NCBI GenBank assembly: GCA_030704615.1
Contig: CM060731.1
Span: 21,018,001 to 21,082,000 of the forward strand
Direction: 5' to 3'
Source of the DNA: Takakia lepidozioides
Taxonomy: Eukaryota; Streptophyta; Takakiopsida; Takakiales; Takakiaceae
DNA: 64,000 nt
Shown here: one piece after another, positions 1-12,475 of the stretch
Numbering within the stretch: position 1 is the stretch's first letter
How the letters are laid out: every line of letters begins with the position of its first letter
Position numbers and translations under genes: made by a program
The notes under the pieces: generated by a model
Databases searched by the model: none
The model's input: only the letters and a program-made list of their open reading frames with translations
Told to the model about the DNA's origin: nothing

Positions 1-2228
1 CGTAAAGTCTGGAAGCCCGTCATATGTTAATTTGGAGAATGCCCTTGTCGACATGTATGCCAAATGCGGGAGCATCAAGGATGCGCATCAAGTGTTTGAA
101 AGCATGCCCCAAAGAAATGTGGTCTCATGGAATGCCATGATAATAGGATATGCTCAGCATAGGTGTGGTAGGGAGGCTTTTGAAATCTTTCAGCAAATGC
201 AATGCACAGGGTTGATGCCCAATAGGGTCACATTCATTGCATGCTCAATGCGTGTGCCAGATCCCTAGAAAAGGCCAAACAGGTACATGCAGACATGATC
301 GAAGCTGGAATTGTGTCATCTATCATTCTAGAGACTGCCCTTGCTGACATGTATGTCAAATGTGGGAGCATGAAACATGCACAGCAAGTGTTTGACAAAA
401 TGGCTCAACAAGGTGTGGTCTCATGGAATGCCATGATCGGAGGATATGCTCAGCATGGGTGTGGTAGGGAGGCTCTTGAGATGTATCAGCAAATGCAGCA
501 GCAAGGGGTGAGGCCAGACAGGGTCACATTCATTTGCACTGTCAAGGCATGTGCCAGCCTAGGAGCCCTGGAAAAGGGAAAGCAAGTCCATTGTGATATC
601 ATCAAAGCTGGAATTCTATCATATATCAATTTGGAGAATGCCCTGGTTGACATGTATGCCAAATGTGGGAGCATGAAGGATGCACGCCAAGTATTCGACA
701 ATATGGCTCAACGAGATGTGGTCGCATGGAACACTATTATTACTGGATATGTTCAGCATCTGTGTGGTAAAGAGGCTTTGGAGGTCTATGAGCAAATGCA
801 GGTGAAAGGGGTTAGGCCTGACAATGTGACTTTCATTTGCATTCTCAATGCATGTGCCAGCCTCAGAGCCCTCAAAAAGGGCCAACAGGTACATGCTGAC
901 GTCATTAAATCCCAAATTAGGCTGGATATCATATTGGAGACTGCACTTGCTGACATGTATGCCAAATGTGGGAGCATGAAGGATGCACGTCAAGTGTTTG
1001 ACAATATAGTGAAACCAAATGTGATCTCGTGGAGTGTGATGATCACAGGATATGCTCAGCATGGGTTTGGAAGGGAAGCTCTTGAGATCTATGAGCAAAT
1101 GCAACGGGAAGGGATCACGCCTGACAGGGTTGCATTCGTTTCTGTTCTCAATGCGTGTGCCAGCCTGGGGGCCCTGAAAAAAGGCAAACAGGTCCATGCA
1201 GACCTCCTCAAAGCTGGAATTGCACCTGATATCATCTTGGAAACTGCCCTTGCTGACATGTATGCCAAATGTGGTAGTGTAACAGATGCATGTCACGTGT
1301 TCAACAAGATGGCACAGCAAGATGTGATTTCATGGAATGCTATGATTGCAGGATATGGTCAGCATGGGTGGGGTAGGCAGGCCCTGCAACTATTTGAAAA
1401 AATGCAACAGGAAGGCTTGAAGCCAAACAGTATCACCTTTATATCTGTTCTCTCTGCATGTAGCCATGTGGGCCTACTGAACGAAGGCTGTCACTACTTT
1501 GTTTCCATGAGTCAAGATCATAGTCTCACTCCTACAGTGGAGCATTTTGGGTGCATGGTCGACCTTCTTGGCCGTGCAGGCACATGACTTAATTAACAGA
1601 ATGCCAATTGAAGCAGGTGCACCAGTGTGGGGGGCCTTGCTTAGCGCCTGCAGAATTCATGGTGCTATGGAGCTAGCAGAATGTGCAGCAAAACATCTTC
1701 TTCAGTTGGATCCACAGCATGCTGCAAACTATGTGCTGCTATCAAACATCTATTCTGCATCTGACCGGTGGGATGAACAAGCTAAGGTGAGAAAAATGAT
1801 GGAGGACAGAGGGGTCAGAAATGAGCCAGGTTGCAGCTGGGTCAAGGTCGACAACCAGGTGCATACTTTCCTGGTAGACGACAAATTGCATCCACAAATT
1901 GAGGAAATCCATGCTGAGCTGCAGAGGTTATCTAACCGGATGACAGAGGCTGGATATGTGCCTGACAAATGCTTTGTGTGGAGGAGGAACAAAAGGACTT
2001 TCCTCTTTGCTACCATAGTGAAAAGCTGGCCATTGCATTTGGGCTCATCAGCACACGCCCCCTGGGACACCTATCCGAGTTGCGAAGAACCTTCGGGTGT
2101 GTCCCGATTGCCACACAGCCACAAAGTTCATCTCAACGATTGCTGGGCGAGCAATTGTTTAACACAATGCTAACCACTTTCATCACTTCCAAGACTGGAT
2201 TTGTGAAAGGTCATAATTTGTCATAACA
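1..2228 (+). pseudogene. Broken PPR-DYW gene, 5' cut by window edge
   Basis: This is a relic of a PLS-class PPR protein with E and DYW regions, a family that binds organellar RNA and directs C-to-U editing. The repeats are recognised by phrases such as DMYAKCGSMKDARQVFDNM and VSWNAMIGGYAQHGCG, recurring about every 101 codons. Compared with the intact copy at 8.6-10.7 kb, the frame breaks near 238 (one base lost), near 1580 (about 14 bases lost in the LLGRAGRLDEAED segment), near 1975 (about 10 bases lost after YVPD) and near 2057 (two bases gained). The DYW core is still readable in a third frame ([12 protein letters not shown] around 2100-2135), but a TAA stop lies at 2160-2162 and the terminal CGDYW is missing. 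The start lies outside the window. Four or more frameshifts make function very unlikely. Confidence 0.93.
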
Positions 2229-3356
2229 CGTGGAAGCCAAGAGTGAAGTCCACAAAAAGAGTTGAACGCAATGGTGAGTTCTTCACTTTCAGTAAGCTGA
2301 CAGATCGCAAGTAATAGTGGCCAGTGTGAGAAAAACGCTGAAGTGTTGAAGATGGTGATCCCTAAAAGATGGAGGAAGACAGGGCACGGCGATGGTGATT
2401 TTCTTTGTAGTGAATGGGGCACATCCAACATCGATGACATGGGAGCTATACTTGCCATGGGAGCTGCGTTCCAAATGGACATTCTGCAGTCATAAGAAGA
2501 CTGGCTGTTACTATGACAGTAAGAACAATGATTACCTTGTGATCCTCCAAAAAACACAGAATGTTGCAGGCACCGACAGTCAAAGTAGATCACATAATAT
2601 TGGGAAGTTACAAGTATTTCTATGGGAGTCACGTAGCAAAAGCAGTTGTTGGGGGTAAACTCTTAGAATGAAGGGATTAGCCTTTTCCAGGCAAAAGCAA
2701 ACAAACGGGATGTGTCAACTGGAGAGATGAGGATTGCAAGGATGAGACAGACGGAGTCTCGGGTATGGGGCATTCCACAGTTCCGATTTACAGCAAAGAA
2801 CCTTCTAAGAAATTCAATTCCTAGGAATGCAAAATTGGTTATCAAAGGCACAAGGGAGGGGTGACAAGAGATCACTGCACTGATACCATTTCTCCCCAAC
2901 AATTATTTGGAATCCCTCCCCTGGATAGGGGTGTCTTTTAGTTCCCCCCCCACCTTTTTCCCCTGCTACTGAGGATGATTCTCTCTTATGCAGGGAAGTC
3001 AGGAGTCCCTAAAGTAGTCATACACTTGAAGATTTCACCACAAGGGATGTACACTACAAAGGACCAATGGTAAGTGTGCTTGTCACAGGTCCAGTTCAGA
3101 GCCTCAACAAAAGGCTACCAACTATGACTACAAAATTCAGTCTCAAAAGTAAAGATGAGCTACAAGCATGCAACAGATATGACATGCATTTGATGATTTC
3201 ACCCAAAACTCTGAAGCAAACCTGTGCAGGTGTTTACCATGGTTGTGTTTGCATGTATACACGTGTAGAGTTATGGGACGTGAGAACCAAGAGATTATCT
3301 GCAAGGGTTCATCAACAAACACTGCGTCCTAAGAAATTGAATTCAGCTAACTTCTG
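2229..3356. other. Intergenic, no gene recognised
   Basis: Only short open frames without recognisable domains are present. The first part (about 2230-2350) resembles sequence that also follows the intact PPR gene near 10.7 kb, so it may be a remnant of the duplicated PPR 3' flank. Nothing else can be supported. Confidence 0.5.
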
Positions 3357-5437
3357 TCAGCCTTGATTCTGAAGAGACTTCAAAACTCCTGCAATCGTGG
3401 ACCAATTGAACCCCCGACGCTGCAGCCATCCTATCATTCGCCGCTTTCGCGCATCATCGGATATACTACCCCCGCGGCCCCACTGCCGACTAGCCTGCAC
3501 CAGGAGATGTTCGCTTGCCTCCTTAGTCATACCCCATTGACGTTCCTCTTCTTCATCCTCAGCAGTGATTTCCTCACTGCTCTCAAACACCTGGTGAAGA
3601 GCTTTCTGGATGTCATCCTGGCTCACACCTCGTCTTTGGAGCTCCTGCTTCCCAGACCCCACTACAATCAGATGACAACTCATGACCGCCGTCAACTGTC
3701 TCTCTTGCTTTGAGCATGCTGCCCCTTTCTCCCTGAAATGCTCTCACAAGTGATGTCAATACCAGTTTTCAATAAACACTTAAACCCTACTACCTGTCCT
3801 TCTCAGCTGTGCGACAGTGCTATGGAATTCTGCACACTGTGGGCATAAAATCTACATTATGCCTGGAGGCTTACTATCAATCAGGTACATCTTTCATGAA
3901 TTTACATGGATTTTGTTCAAAAGCAAGTCATTGCCTGTTTGAGACGCTGAGGCCCCCAGCTTGCTGCACGCCATCTGGAACGTGCAAATACAGCTGCATA
4001 CTCTAAATCACTCTGCAACCCACTGCCACAACCACCCAACCATTCTTTCAATTGCTCTCCATTTGTGAGACCCACAAAGCTTGTTAGCTCGTCATTCCCT
4101 TACACATACTACAAAACTTCTAAAACACCCAAAGCATGCGACTAGATGAAAAGAGCTTAAAAGCTCAGCGAACAAAAATTGGTTTCTTCTCCCCTTCACG
4201 GGCTGGCTTCTTCTTGGCAGGCCTTCACGAAGCAGTGAATTAAGTGGGAAGCCAAAAAAATCTTTATTTTCGGAGCGCATGTTTTGCAAGCATGAAGCTG
4301 TCGTATAATTTGATTTGACGTATGACTAAACCTCTTTTTGCAAAAAGCCACTCCACGAAATGAAAGTCTCATCTTGTGTGTTGGCTGGAGTAACAATAGA
4401 GGACTGAGAGCACCACTGTGCGCTATGCACCTGGATCTGAAGTTCTTAACAACAAGTACTACCTGCAAGACATAGCAACTATCCTCATGAAGAAGTGGGG
4501 ATTTAGAGAGTGTCACCATCTTTGAAGGTCAGCTAAGGTAGATTCAATGACATCTGGGGAACTGTTCCTTTCAGAGAGCTTCAGTCTCAGTTTGGCAGCT
4601 GTACGTGGCCTGCCATCATCAGCCATACCAATAACCTAAATAAGCCACTTCCACGAACATTTGCCCAGCTCAAATGTAGATTCCAAAAACCAGGACAACC
4701 AGTGGCAGCATATTCAGGCACCCAGCAGTATTGTACCCACTATACATAGAAATTTAACCATTTCCTCATGACAATAGGAGGGAGAGAGAAAGAAACTGAG
4801 TCATCATTACGATCAAAAGGGCTTACGCAATTGCCAGCAGTCGAAGAGCATAGTTCTTTGCAGCAGCTATTTCTTTCTGGTTGACAGAGTCTCCCTCTTT
4901 CAAACCCTTTGTCTCTTTGATTAACTCTCCTGGCGTCTCATATGGATCACTTGCATCATCTGTCATATCTCCGTTTAGACCCTCAAACTGACGTCCGTCC
5001 CCGTAAAAAATTATTGGGGCCACAGATTTGCACCCTGCAATGTGCATCCAGGCATCCTCTGCTTGCACCTTGTGGTTTCTGCTTGTGTCTTCTGCTTTTA
5101 GCAACTCGGTATGTGCAGAGTTCTGTTCTGCTTTCATCACTTCTTGCCCCTCCCGCCAAAAATCTACATCTCTGTCCACCATCTCCCTCTTCTGCCCAGA
5201 GGTCTCTTTCTCTTTTGTGGCCACCCCTTTCTCTTTTGACCTCCCCCATCGCTGTCTTTTTGGAGGATACTGATGTGGTTGTGATTGGCTGGTTTCTGAA
5301 CTTTTCCAAATCCCCTTCTCGGAAGCCTCGTTTGACAAAGCCCTTGAAGTAGGTGTAGGGTTGTAACGAACAGGACCCAACTCCCCTTCAATGGACTTGC
5401 TGTACACAGTGAACGCTCCCCCAACTCTGCGCACCAT
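3357..5437 (-). CDS. RECX: RecX-family protein, four exons
   Basis: RecX modulates RecA recombinase filaments. Plant RecX is known to work with organellar RecA in maintaining organelle genomes. Exons on the minus strand: 4827-5437, 4517-4609, 3935-4010 and 3357-3644, giving 1068 nt or 355 residues with consistent phases (2, 2, 0). The RecX core is collinear across all junctions: AAAKNYALRLLAIA joined to PRTAAKLRLKLSERNSS (helices 1-2), then EYAAVFARSRWRAASWGPQR, then ELQRRGVSQDDIQKAL, then an acidic linker and the plant-type tail WLQRRGFNWSTIAGVLK. Residues 1 to about 190 are low-complexity and charged, perhaps including a transit peptide. The start chosen is the first in-frame ATG (5437); the frame stays open upstream. 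Introns 1 and 2 are GT-AG. The third begins CAG|GCAATG, so it is apparently GC-AG, because no GT donor restores the reading frame there. Confidence 0.82.
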
Positions 5438-5479
5438 GGCTTCAACACACGTTGTCCTAGTCAGATCGCAGAATCCCAC

Positions 5480-7840
5480 CTTTTATCTTTGGAAAAAATA
5501 CAGAACCATTGCTTGTCTAGCATTATTGGAAGGCCAGCGGCCCAAACCACTCAGCCTGATGGGAATCATCATAGCGAAAATTCGCGTACAAGCTACCGTT
5601 TGGGCTCTCCCATCAAGACAAGGATTGTGTAATCTTTCTAGTTAAGACACCGATTCCTGACGATTTGCAGATCTAAAGCAGCCAATTGTTTTTCGATACC
5701 ATCTCCTCCAGCTGCTATTTCTCTACCTCGAAATGCTTCGAATCCACGTGGGGAAAAGGAACGGGCGAAAATTTTGATCCTCGAGTCGTTGGGCACACCC
5801 AAGCACTTTTTGAAATGAGAAAATAGATCGCAACGATCACGGGCTTTTCAAATCAAGTCACAATTCAGGAAGTGCCTACTAGATAAACACTGAAAAATAA
5901 AACCATCCACAGAGAAGGAAAGTGACGGCACTCAAGAAACTTACGAGAGGACACCAACAGCCTGTGTGCATCCATCATCTTCCGCAACAATAATCCATCA
6001 ACCATCCTCCACACGGTGAGCGACCTTGACTACACTGCATTGCCAAGTGGGCTCGTTCAAACCGCAACCACCGAGCACTCTAAGCCTGAAATGCAGGCCC
6101 CCTGATTCTTTCCGAATTCCAAGAAGACCATGAACTACTGGTAAGTTAGGGATTCATCGTTTGTCATTGTACGAAGCCTTTTGAATGTAAACCCTTATAT
6201 GCCTCCATAGCCAAGGAAGGCTATCACGGAGACCCAAAAACTCTACCTCCCATGGACGACTTCCAAGAAAAGGTGTCTAGTGTCTACCGTGCAACCAGAT
6301 ACCACAAGATACCACTTACCGAATCGGCAGAAGTGTTTCTCTCTTGTACATTGGGCCTTTTCTATTGGAAAGCGTAGGTAGGTACAGGGCAGTGTAGAAG
6401 AGGTGTAGAAGACACTTCAGTACGTGGCAAAAGTTGCGTCTCTCACGCAGATCTTCTCAAAGAAAAGGAAGAGTCCGAAAGAGAAAAAGGTCGTGCACAC
6501 AACTTAAACGGAGGCTTATGATGACAGGAGAGTCTTACATCTCACCCTTATGCAGAATGCAGTTGTGGATTGCTGGGGACAGGTAAAAATGTGATGGAGG
6601 TCATCAACAACTGAACAAGCATAGCTTCAGCTTCTTGGCAGGGCTTAGCGACACAAGACCGTTTGCTCTTTCTTTGGACTTCCATTCTCGTTGTTCGTCA
6701 AGGCTTTGATGGGGTTCTCCGTGTACTTCGATAATAACAACAGTAGTTATATTTCTCATTGGCACAGGGATGGTGGCGTCCTCCAGCGCTCTACTGAGCG
6801 GGCAGGTAAACGCCATGCCCAACGCGCTGTCTTTTTCTTGCTGTGAATGGGCGGCAGGCCTCAAATCACCCAGCAGATTCAAGGCTGAAGTTGTGGAGCA
6901 GAAATGGGCATCCACTTTGGCAATGCCCGACCCGAGTTCCTTGCACGTGATTGCTATGACGACTCCTCAGGCCTTAGGTAGTCCGAAGAAAGGTATTCAC
7001 ATGTAGCCCTTAGAGTGTTTGAACTTAAAGATTGTTTAACTCCAGCGGATTTACAGAGACTACTGAACGCAGGGCGAACAACGAGACAACGAGACATAGA
7101 GGTAAGCTTATTCCTTAATGAGCTAGATACCACAGATGCAACACGTTGCCGAGCCACTTGAATTGACCCTGAGGGATGTAGTCATTGACTGTTCCCTGCG
7201 ATTGGGAGCAATGTTGTACCCTTGAGGGCGTAATCCTCCCGGGAAATCAACCCTCCTGGAGCTGGTTTGGAATTCAATCCATCGGGGTGTTGTAAACTCA
7301 GCCTGCACTTGCTGACTCACAGCCAACACAATCCTATTACTGGGAATTGAGCATTGATGTAGGGGCTGCTATAGACACGCGAGGAAACACAATGTCCATT
7401 CCAGTAGTGCCACACTGGCCCAAGCTGACACAGGAGTCTCAAATGTATGTGATTGAACCAGCAGTCACACCTGACCTGCGAAGAGAGAGATATAGAGGTT
7501 AATTTTATGGAAAGCCCACCCTCAAAAGAGAGTAGTAACCCCCCCATATGAAGAGAGGCTAGTTGGAATGTCTACTATCACATCTTCTGTCATCTATCTC
7601 TCTTATGGAAAGCCTGGCTCGGTCAAGTCAGAGCTGCTAAGCAGTAGCACTCCTCAGTAGAGACTGGTTAGTAGCTGGCTAATTCTCATGTTCTCACAGT
7701 TCTTGCATGCAGCTCAAGCAATGAGCATAGAACAAATTTGGCAGAAGTTCTTCTCAGATCCTTCACAGTGGTGGGACAACAGGTCTGATAAGGTGAGTCT
7801 ATTTCATTTAGACATGAAAGAATTTACTCATCAGATGTTG
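5480..7840. other. Intergenic, no gene recognised
   Basis: A 2.4 kb stretch without a recognisable gene. A minus-strand open frame at 6604-6915 (103 codons) has ordinary composition but matches no family I know. The 5480-5700 part presumably contains the RecX promoter and 5' leader, but I see no clear TATA box or other element to mark. Confidence 0.45.
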
Positions 7841-7844
7841 TTTG

Positions 7845-7940
7845 CTGAAGCCTATGTAGCCCTGAAAAAGGGCAAGGAAGTCCATGCTGACATCATTAAA
7901 GCTGGAATTGCCTCATACATAAATTTGGTCTGTACATTAC
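7845..7940 (+). pseudogene. PPR repeat scrap
   Basis: Codons 7850-7932 read ALKKGKEVHADIIKAGIASY followed by INLV, the same as the start of an L/S repeat in the neighbouring PPR genes. The sequence on both sides is unrelated to PPR. It is a single orphan piece of about 90 bases lying 650 bases upstream of the intact gene, on the same strand. It could be a leftover of an eroded tandem copy or, less likely, part of an upstream exon. Confidence 0.7.
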
Positions 7941-8587
7941 TGAAAATTTCATTGGACAAAAACCAGGAATGGCCTTTTACTTCTGGTGTCAGTAGGTTGT
8001 TCTTCCTTGTAGCAAGGCTTTGGTTAACCGGCTCAGCTGCAGACTTCTGGTTTTACAGAAAAGTCCAAGATCGCCAGACTTCACACATAAGCACACAAAG
8101 GAGGTCCTGTGGATTGAGGGTTGGTGGAACCCTTCTTGGGTGAAAGAAGAGCTAGCTGCTATGATACAAGGTGGAGCACAATCTGGTGATGGCATGAATG
8201 TCAATGTACACCATGGAGATGCAGGCCATAGATACAATGGGTATTGTTTCGATCTTGATTTAAGTTTCATCTCAAACAGACCAATTTGGTACAAGACATT
8301 GGAAAAGTAGATGAGAACCCTAGGTTTGTCAGCCATGCATACGGAGCAAGGAACCTATCTTCATGGAGACATCCCTAATTTGAAGAATTGCTGAGATGAA
8401 CATTGTGAGTTTCAGTGCAACGGCTTTAACTGGGAGTTTTGACTGATGCAGGAGGGTATTGTTAAGTCAGACACACTCGTCTGTTGGACATCAGACTGGT
8501 GGCAGAGTAAGCACCCCCACCGTCACCGCTGCTTTGGAAAGAGGACCAAGAGAGGGGGTCAACAAGAACTCTTCTGACAGAAGTGAT

Positions 8588-10693
8588 ATGAGGACACTAT
8601 GTAAGACAGGATGTCTGAAAGATGCACTGTACGTGTTAAACCAACAAGGCATTCGAGCAGACTCCCATGTGTATGTGTGTCTCTTGCAGGAGTGCATAAA
8701 GAAGAAAGACCTAGCAGGTGGAAGGCAGGTGCACTCCCACATGACACGAACTGGATGCAAGCCAAACATATTTCTACTCAACACTCTTGTGAATATGTAT
8801 GCCAAGTGTGGGAGCTTGGTGGATGCACATCAACTGTTTGCAAAAATGTCAGAACGAAATTTATTCACATGGACCATAATGATAGCAGGATATGCGAAGC
8901 ATGGGTGTGGTAAGGAGGCATTCGAGCTTTATGAGAAAATGCAACAGGAAGGTGTGATTCAAAACAAAGTGACGTTCATTTGCATTCTCAATGCGTGTGC
9001 CAGCCTAGGGGCCCTGGCAAAGGGAAAACAGGTCCATGCTGACATCATCAAAGTTGGTATTATGCCATTTGTTAGTTTGGAGAATACCCTTATTGACATG
9101 TATGCCAAATGCGGGAGCATGAAGGATGCGTGTCTGGTTTTCAAAACTATGGCTCAACGAAATGCCGTTTCATGGAATGCCATGATTGCAGGATATGCTC
9201 AGCATGGGTGTGGTAGGGATGCTTTTGAGATCTATCTGCAGATGCGACAGGAGGGAGTGTTACCCACCAAGGTCACATTCATCTGCATTCTAAATGCGTG
9301 TGTCTGCCTAGGAGCCCTGGAAAAGGGCAAAGAGGTCCATGCTGACATCATAAAAGCTGGCATTGTCTCTGATATCATTCTGGATACTTCTCTTGCTGAC
9401 ATGTATGCCAAATGTGGAAGCATGAAAGACGCTCGTCAAGTGTTCGACAGTATGACTCAACAAGATGTGGTCTCATGGAATGTCATGGTCGCAGGATATG
9501 CTCAAGATGGGTGTTGTAGAGAGGCTTTAATGGTGTATGAGCAAATGCATTGTGAAGGAACAAAGCCTGACAGAGTCACGTTCACTTCTGTGCTCAATGC
9601 ATGTGCTAGCCTAGGAGCCCTGCAAAAGGGAAGACAGGTCCATGCGGACATCGTTAAAGCTAGAATTGCATCGTATATTAATTTTGAGACTGCCCTGCTT
9701 GACATGTATGCAAAATGTGGGAGCATGAAGGATGCACGCCAGGTCTTCGACAATATGGCTCAACGAGATGTCATTGCATGGAGTGCAATGATAACAGGCT
9801 GTGCCCAGCATGGGTGTGGTAAGGAGGCCCTGCTACTGTTCGAACAAATGCAACAGGCAGGCTTGAAGCCAAACCCTATCACCTTTATCGCTGTTCTCTC
9901 TGCATGTAGCCATGTCGGCCTACTCGATGAAGGCCATCACTATTTTAGTTCCATGACTGAAGACTATGGCCTCAGGCCTACAGTGGAGCATTTCGGGTGC
10001 ATGGTGGACCTTCTTGGCCGTGCTGGACGGCTGGATGAGGCAGAGGACCTCATTAACAAAATTCCAATCGAACCTGGTGCTTTGATTTGGGGGGCCTTAC
10101 TTGGTGCCTGTAAAATTCATGGTGATGTGAAGGTAGCAGAACGTGCGGTAAAAGGCATTCTCAAGAGTGATCCACAACAGGCTGGAGCTTATGTGCTCCT
10201 ATCCAACATCTATGCTGCAGCTGGCAGGTGGGACGATAAAGCAAAGGTCAGAAAATTGATGGAGGAAAGGGGTGTTAGAAAGGAACCAGGGCACAGCTGC
10301 ATTGAGGTCAACAACCAGGTCCATACATTTATTGTAGCAGACAAGTTGCATCCACAAATTGACAAAATTCATGCTGAACTGGAGAGATTGTCTGCGCACA
10401 TGAAAGAGGCTGGGTATGTACCTGACACACACTTTGTCTTAAATGATATGGAGGAGGAGCAAAAGGAATATTCTCTTTGCCACCACAGTGAGAAGCTGGC
10501 CATTGCTTTTGGGCTCATCAGCACACCCCCTGGGACACCTATCCGCATCATCAAGAACCTTCGGGTGTGTGGTGACTGCCACCTCGCCACCAAATTTATC
10601 TCGAAGATTGTTGAGCGAGCAATTATTGTGCGCGATGCCAACCGCTTTCATCACTTTGAAGATGGGGTTTGTTCTTGTGGAGATTATTGGTGA
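8588..10693 (+). CDS. PPR-DYW protein, probable organellar RNA editing factor
   Basis: An intact 701-codon reading frame from the first in-frame ATG. DYW-class PPR proteins recognise one or a few sites in plastid or mitochondrial transcripts and deaminate C to U. Five L-S-P triplets of about 101 residues are visible, marked by NMYAKCGSLVDAHQLF, DMYAKCGSMKDACLVF and similar phrases. They are followed by the E region (LLGRAGRLDEAEDLINK), the PG box (PGHSCIEVNNQVHTF) and a complete DYW domain with the zinc/catalytic motifs [10 protein letters not shown] and CGDCHLATKFIS, ending CSCGDYW. The chosen start gives no targeting peptide; the PPR tract begins at once. The frame is open back to about 8451, where TGATGCAG could be a splice acceptor, so an upstream exon may supply the organelle signal. 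Broken paralogues lie on both sides. Confidence 0.92.
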   Translation: MRTLCKTGCLKDALYVLNQQGIRADSHVYVCLLQECIKKKDLAGGRQVHSHMTRTGCKPNIFLLNTLVNMYAKCGSLVDAHQLFAKMSERNLFTWTIMIAGYAKHGCGKEAFELYEKMQQEGVIQNKVTFICILNACASLGALAKGKQVHADIIKVGIMPFVSLENTLIDMYAKCGSMKDACLVFKTMAQRNAVSWNAMIAGYAQHGCGRDAFEIYLQMRQEGVLPTKVTFICILNACVCLGALEKGKEVHADIIKAGIVSDIILDTSLADMYAKCGSMKDARQVFDSMTQQDVVSWNVMVAGYAQDGCCREALMVYEQMHCEGTKPDRVTFTSVLNACASLGALQKGRQVHADIVKARIASYINFETALLDMYAKCGSMKDARQVFDNMAQRDVIAWSAMITGCAQHGCGKEALLLFEQMQQAGLKPNPITFIAVLSACSHVGLLDEGHHYFSSMTEDYGLRPTVEHFGCMVDLLGRAGRLDEAEDLINKIPIEPGALIWGALLGACKIHGDVKVAERAVKGILKSDPQQAGAYVLLSNIYAAAGRWDDKAKVRKLMEERGVRKEPGHSCIEVNNQVHTFIVADKLHPQIDKIHAELERLSAHMKEAGYVPDTHFVLNDMEEEQKEYSLCHHSEKLAIAFGLISTPPGTPIRIIKNLRVCGDCHLATKFISKIVERAIIVRDANRFHHFEDGVCSCGDYW

Positions 10694-10929
10694 CACTAGT
10701 GACATCGATGAAAGAAAGTGGCCACTGCAGATGTGAGGGGGAACTTTTTGTCGCTTTCTCTGAGCTGCCCATGGTGATGATGACATGTGAAGTTGAAGAG
10801 CCGCAGTCAAAGGAGACCTTGTTGTGATTCGTCCAACCATCTTGCTAAGAATAATGGGCATGAAGAAAAGTTCGAGATGAAAAACTTTCACCTAAGAAAT
10901 TTGAACAAGGAGATCCCCCAAACATTGAG

Positions 10930-12475
10930 GAAGACTCGGTACAGATTGTACTCATAAGACGTTATTTGCTGTAGCCTTGTGGCCATTGACCCCGCGCCCA
11001 GTTTGAGCGGGAACAAAAGGGACAAGAACCTACCTCTGTCAGGGGCTGACGTTGGTAGTAAGACTTACCTCCATATATAGAATTAATCCGGGTTTTCCAG
11101 ATATCCTCTAGAAATCCCTTCACACAGGCATCAATCTGCTGTGTGTGATTTGCCCAAAAACTAGGCCTCAGGAGGGCCTGGGCTTTTGGCTCAGCCTCGA
11201 GACTTTCAAAGTTGGTAAACAGGGGTACAGGCTCAATTCCCTTAATAGATTTGAAGAGAGCGTCTCTTTGGTGAGAGAACCCCGGACAGTGTATCAGAAA
11301 ATGAATACTGTCTTCAGATTGCCCACACAACGGGCAATTACACTCTCCCTTTCCTCTCTGCTTCTGTTTGCTGTTCAAAGGTAGGCTTCCTGCCCTGAGT
11401 TTTAAATTTCAGTCTAGTGCCGAGAGTGGGTAGACCCTTGAGGTCATCCAAGATGTCCTCCCCATGTCACAGACTGGAAACAAGTTCAGGGAAGTTTTCT
11501 GCCTAACTTCATTTTCATCAGACAATCTCATGGCAACAGACATGGCTGAGGACACTACAGCCCTCTAAGTCAGATTTATCCAGCAGGGTCAAGACTTGCG
11601 GATCCAGGTCCAGGTCCTTGAGGATCTCTTCTACTCTCTTCTGCCAGGACTTAGCCTGTTTGACAGGGCGGTCCTGTTTCCAAGATATAGAGTCGATTAA
11701 CTTAGGATATCTGGTGTTGGGCATATGTTGCAGCTGACCCCACCATCTGACCTTGAATTCATCTCGTCGGGAGCTTAAGGACGGAATGCCAAACTCACCC
11801 CGAACAGCCACATTGGCTGTTTTGGAGCATGCTGACATACACTCCTTAAGCACCCCCACTTGAATGGATTCTAGAGACTTAGCCTGGTTGGAGTTATCAA
11901 CCCATATAGCTGATCCGTACTCCAAGGCAGGTCTAATAACGTGACAAAGCATGGTTTTCTTAACCTCAGAGTTGACCCCTCTGCAGTGGAAAAATTAAGT
12001 GAGCCCCAGAGCTTTGCCCTTGCCAGTTTGAACAACTTTCCGGATATGTGCATCCCAATTACAATTGGAGGAGAACTCAACGCCCAGGTAAGTGTAGGAA
12101 GGGAGGACCGGGATCTCTTGGCTACCCCACTGCCACTTAAGATCACTTCCTCCCTCTCCTCTGTCGTTGAATGCTACCACTGCACATTTGCTGACATTAG
12201 CCTCTAGCCCCCAAAGATCAAAGTATCTCTTCGCGCAATCAATCAACTCCTGGAGATTGGTTGGTGTCTCCCCTATGCCTGCGAAGTCATCCGCAAACAT
12301 AAGGGCCGGTATGGTGGTATCACCCACCCTTAACCCAAATCCCTCACTTTCCACATCCTCGAGGAGTTGATTGACTCGGTACAGAGTGAGTTTCTTGGGA
12401 GTGACTAGGGAACATGCATGTTGACACTTACTCCTCCTACCTGGCAAGCTGGAGAGATAGTTTACCCTGGGCTTA
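10930..12475 (-). mobile_element. 5'-truncated, frameshifted non-LTR retrotransposon (LINE)
   Basis: Minus-strand pieces in several frames together read as the C-terminal half of a LINE ORF2. From 12475 downward: the end of the reverse transcriptase palm (LYRVNQLLEDVESEGFGL, then ALMFADDFAGIGE, where FADD is the YXDD-box), then the thumb region (YLGVEFSSNCNWDAHI). Next comes a conserved connection domain with the WWGQLQHMP phrase (11.5-11.95 kb). The 3' end carries a zf-RVT-like zinc knuckle, CPLCGQSEDSIHFLIHCPG (about 11.3 kb). The fingers, endonuclease and ORF1 are missing, so it is 5'-truncated, as is usual for LINEs. At least three frameshifts show it is dead. Its upstream edge abuts a PPR pseudogene of opposite strand. 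The 3' boundary is approximate. Confidence 0.85.

Noticed and set aside
619-1320. Long minus-strand open frame (233 codons) opposite the PPR relic
   Set aside because: It is the antisense shadow of repeated PPR codons; similar shadows occur opposite the intact PPR gene.
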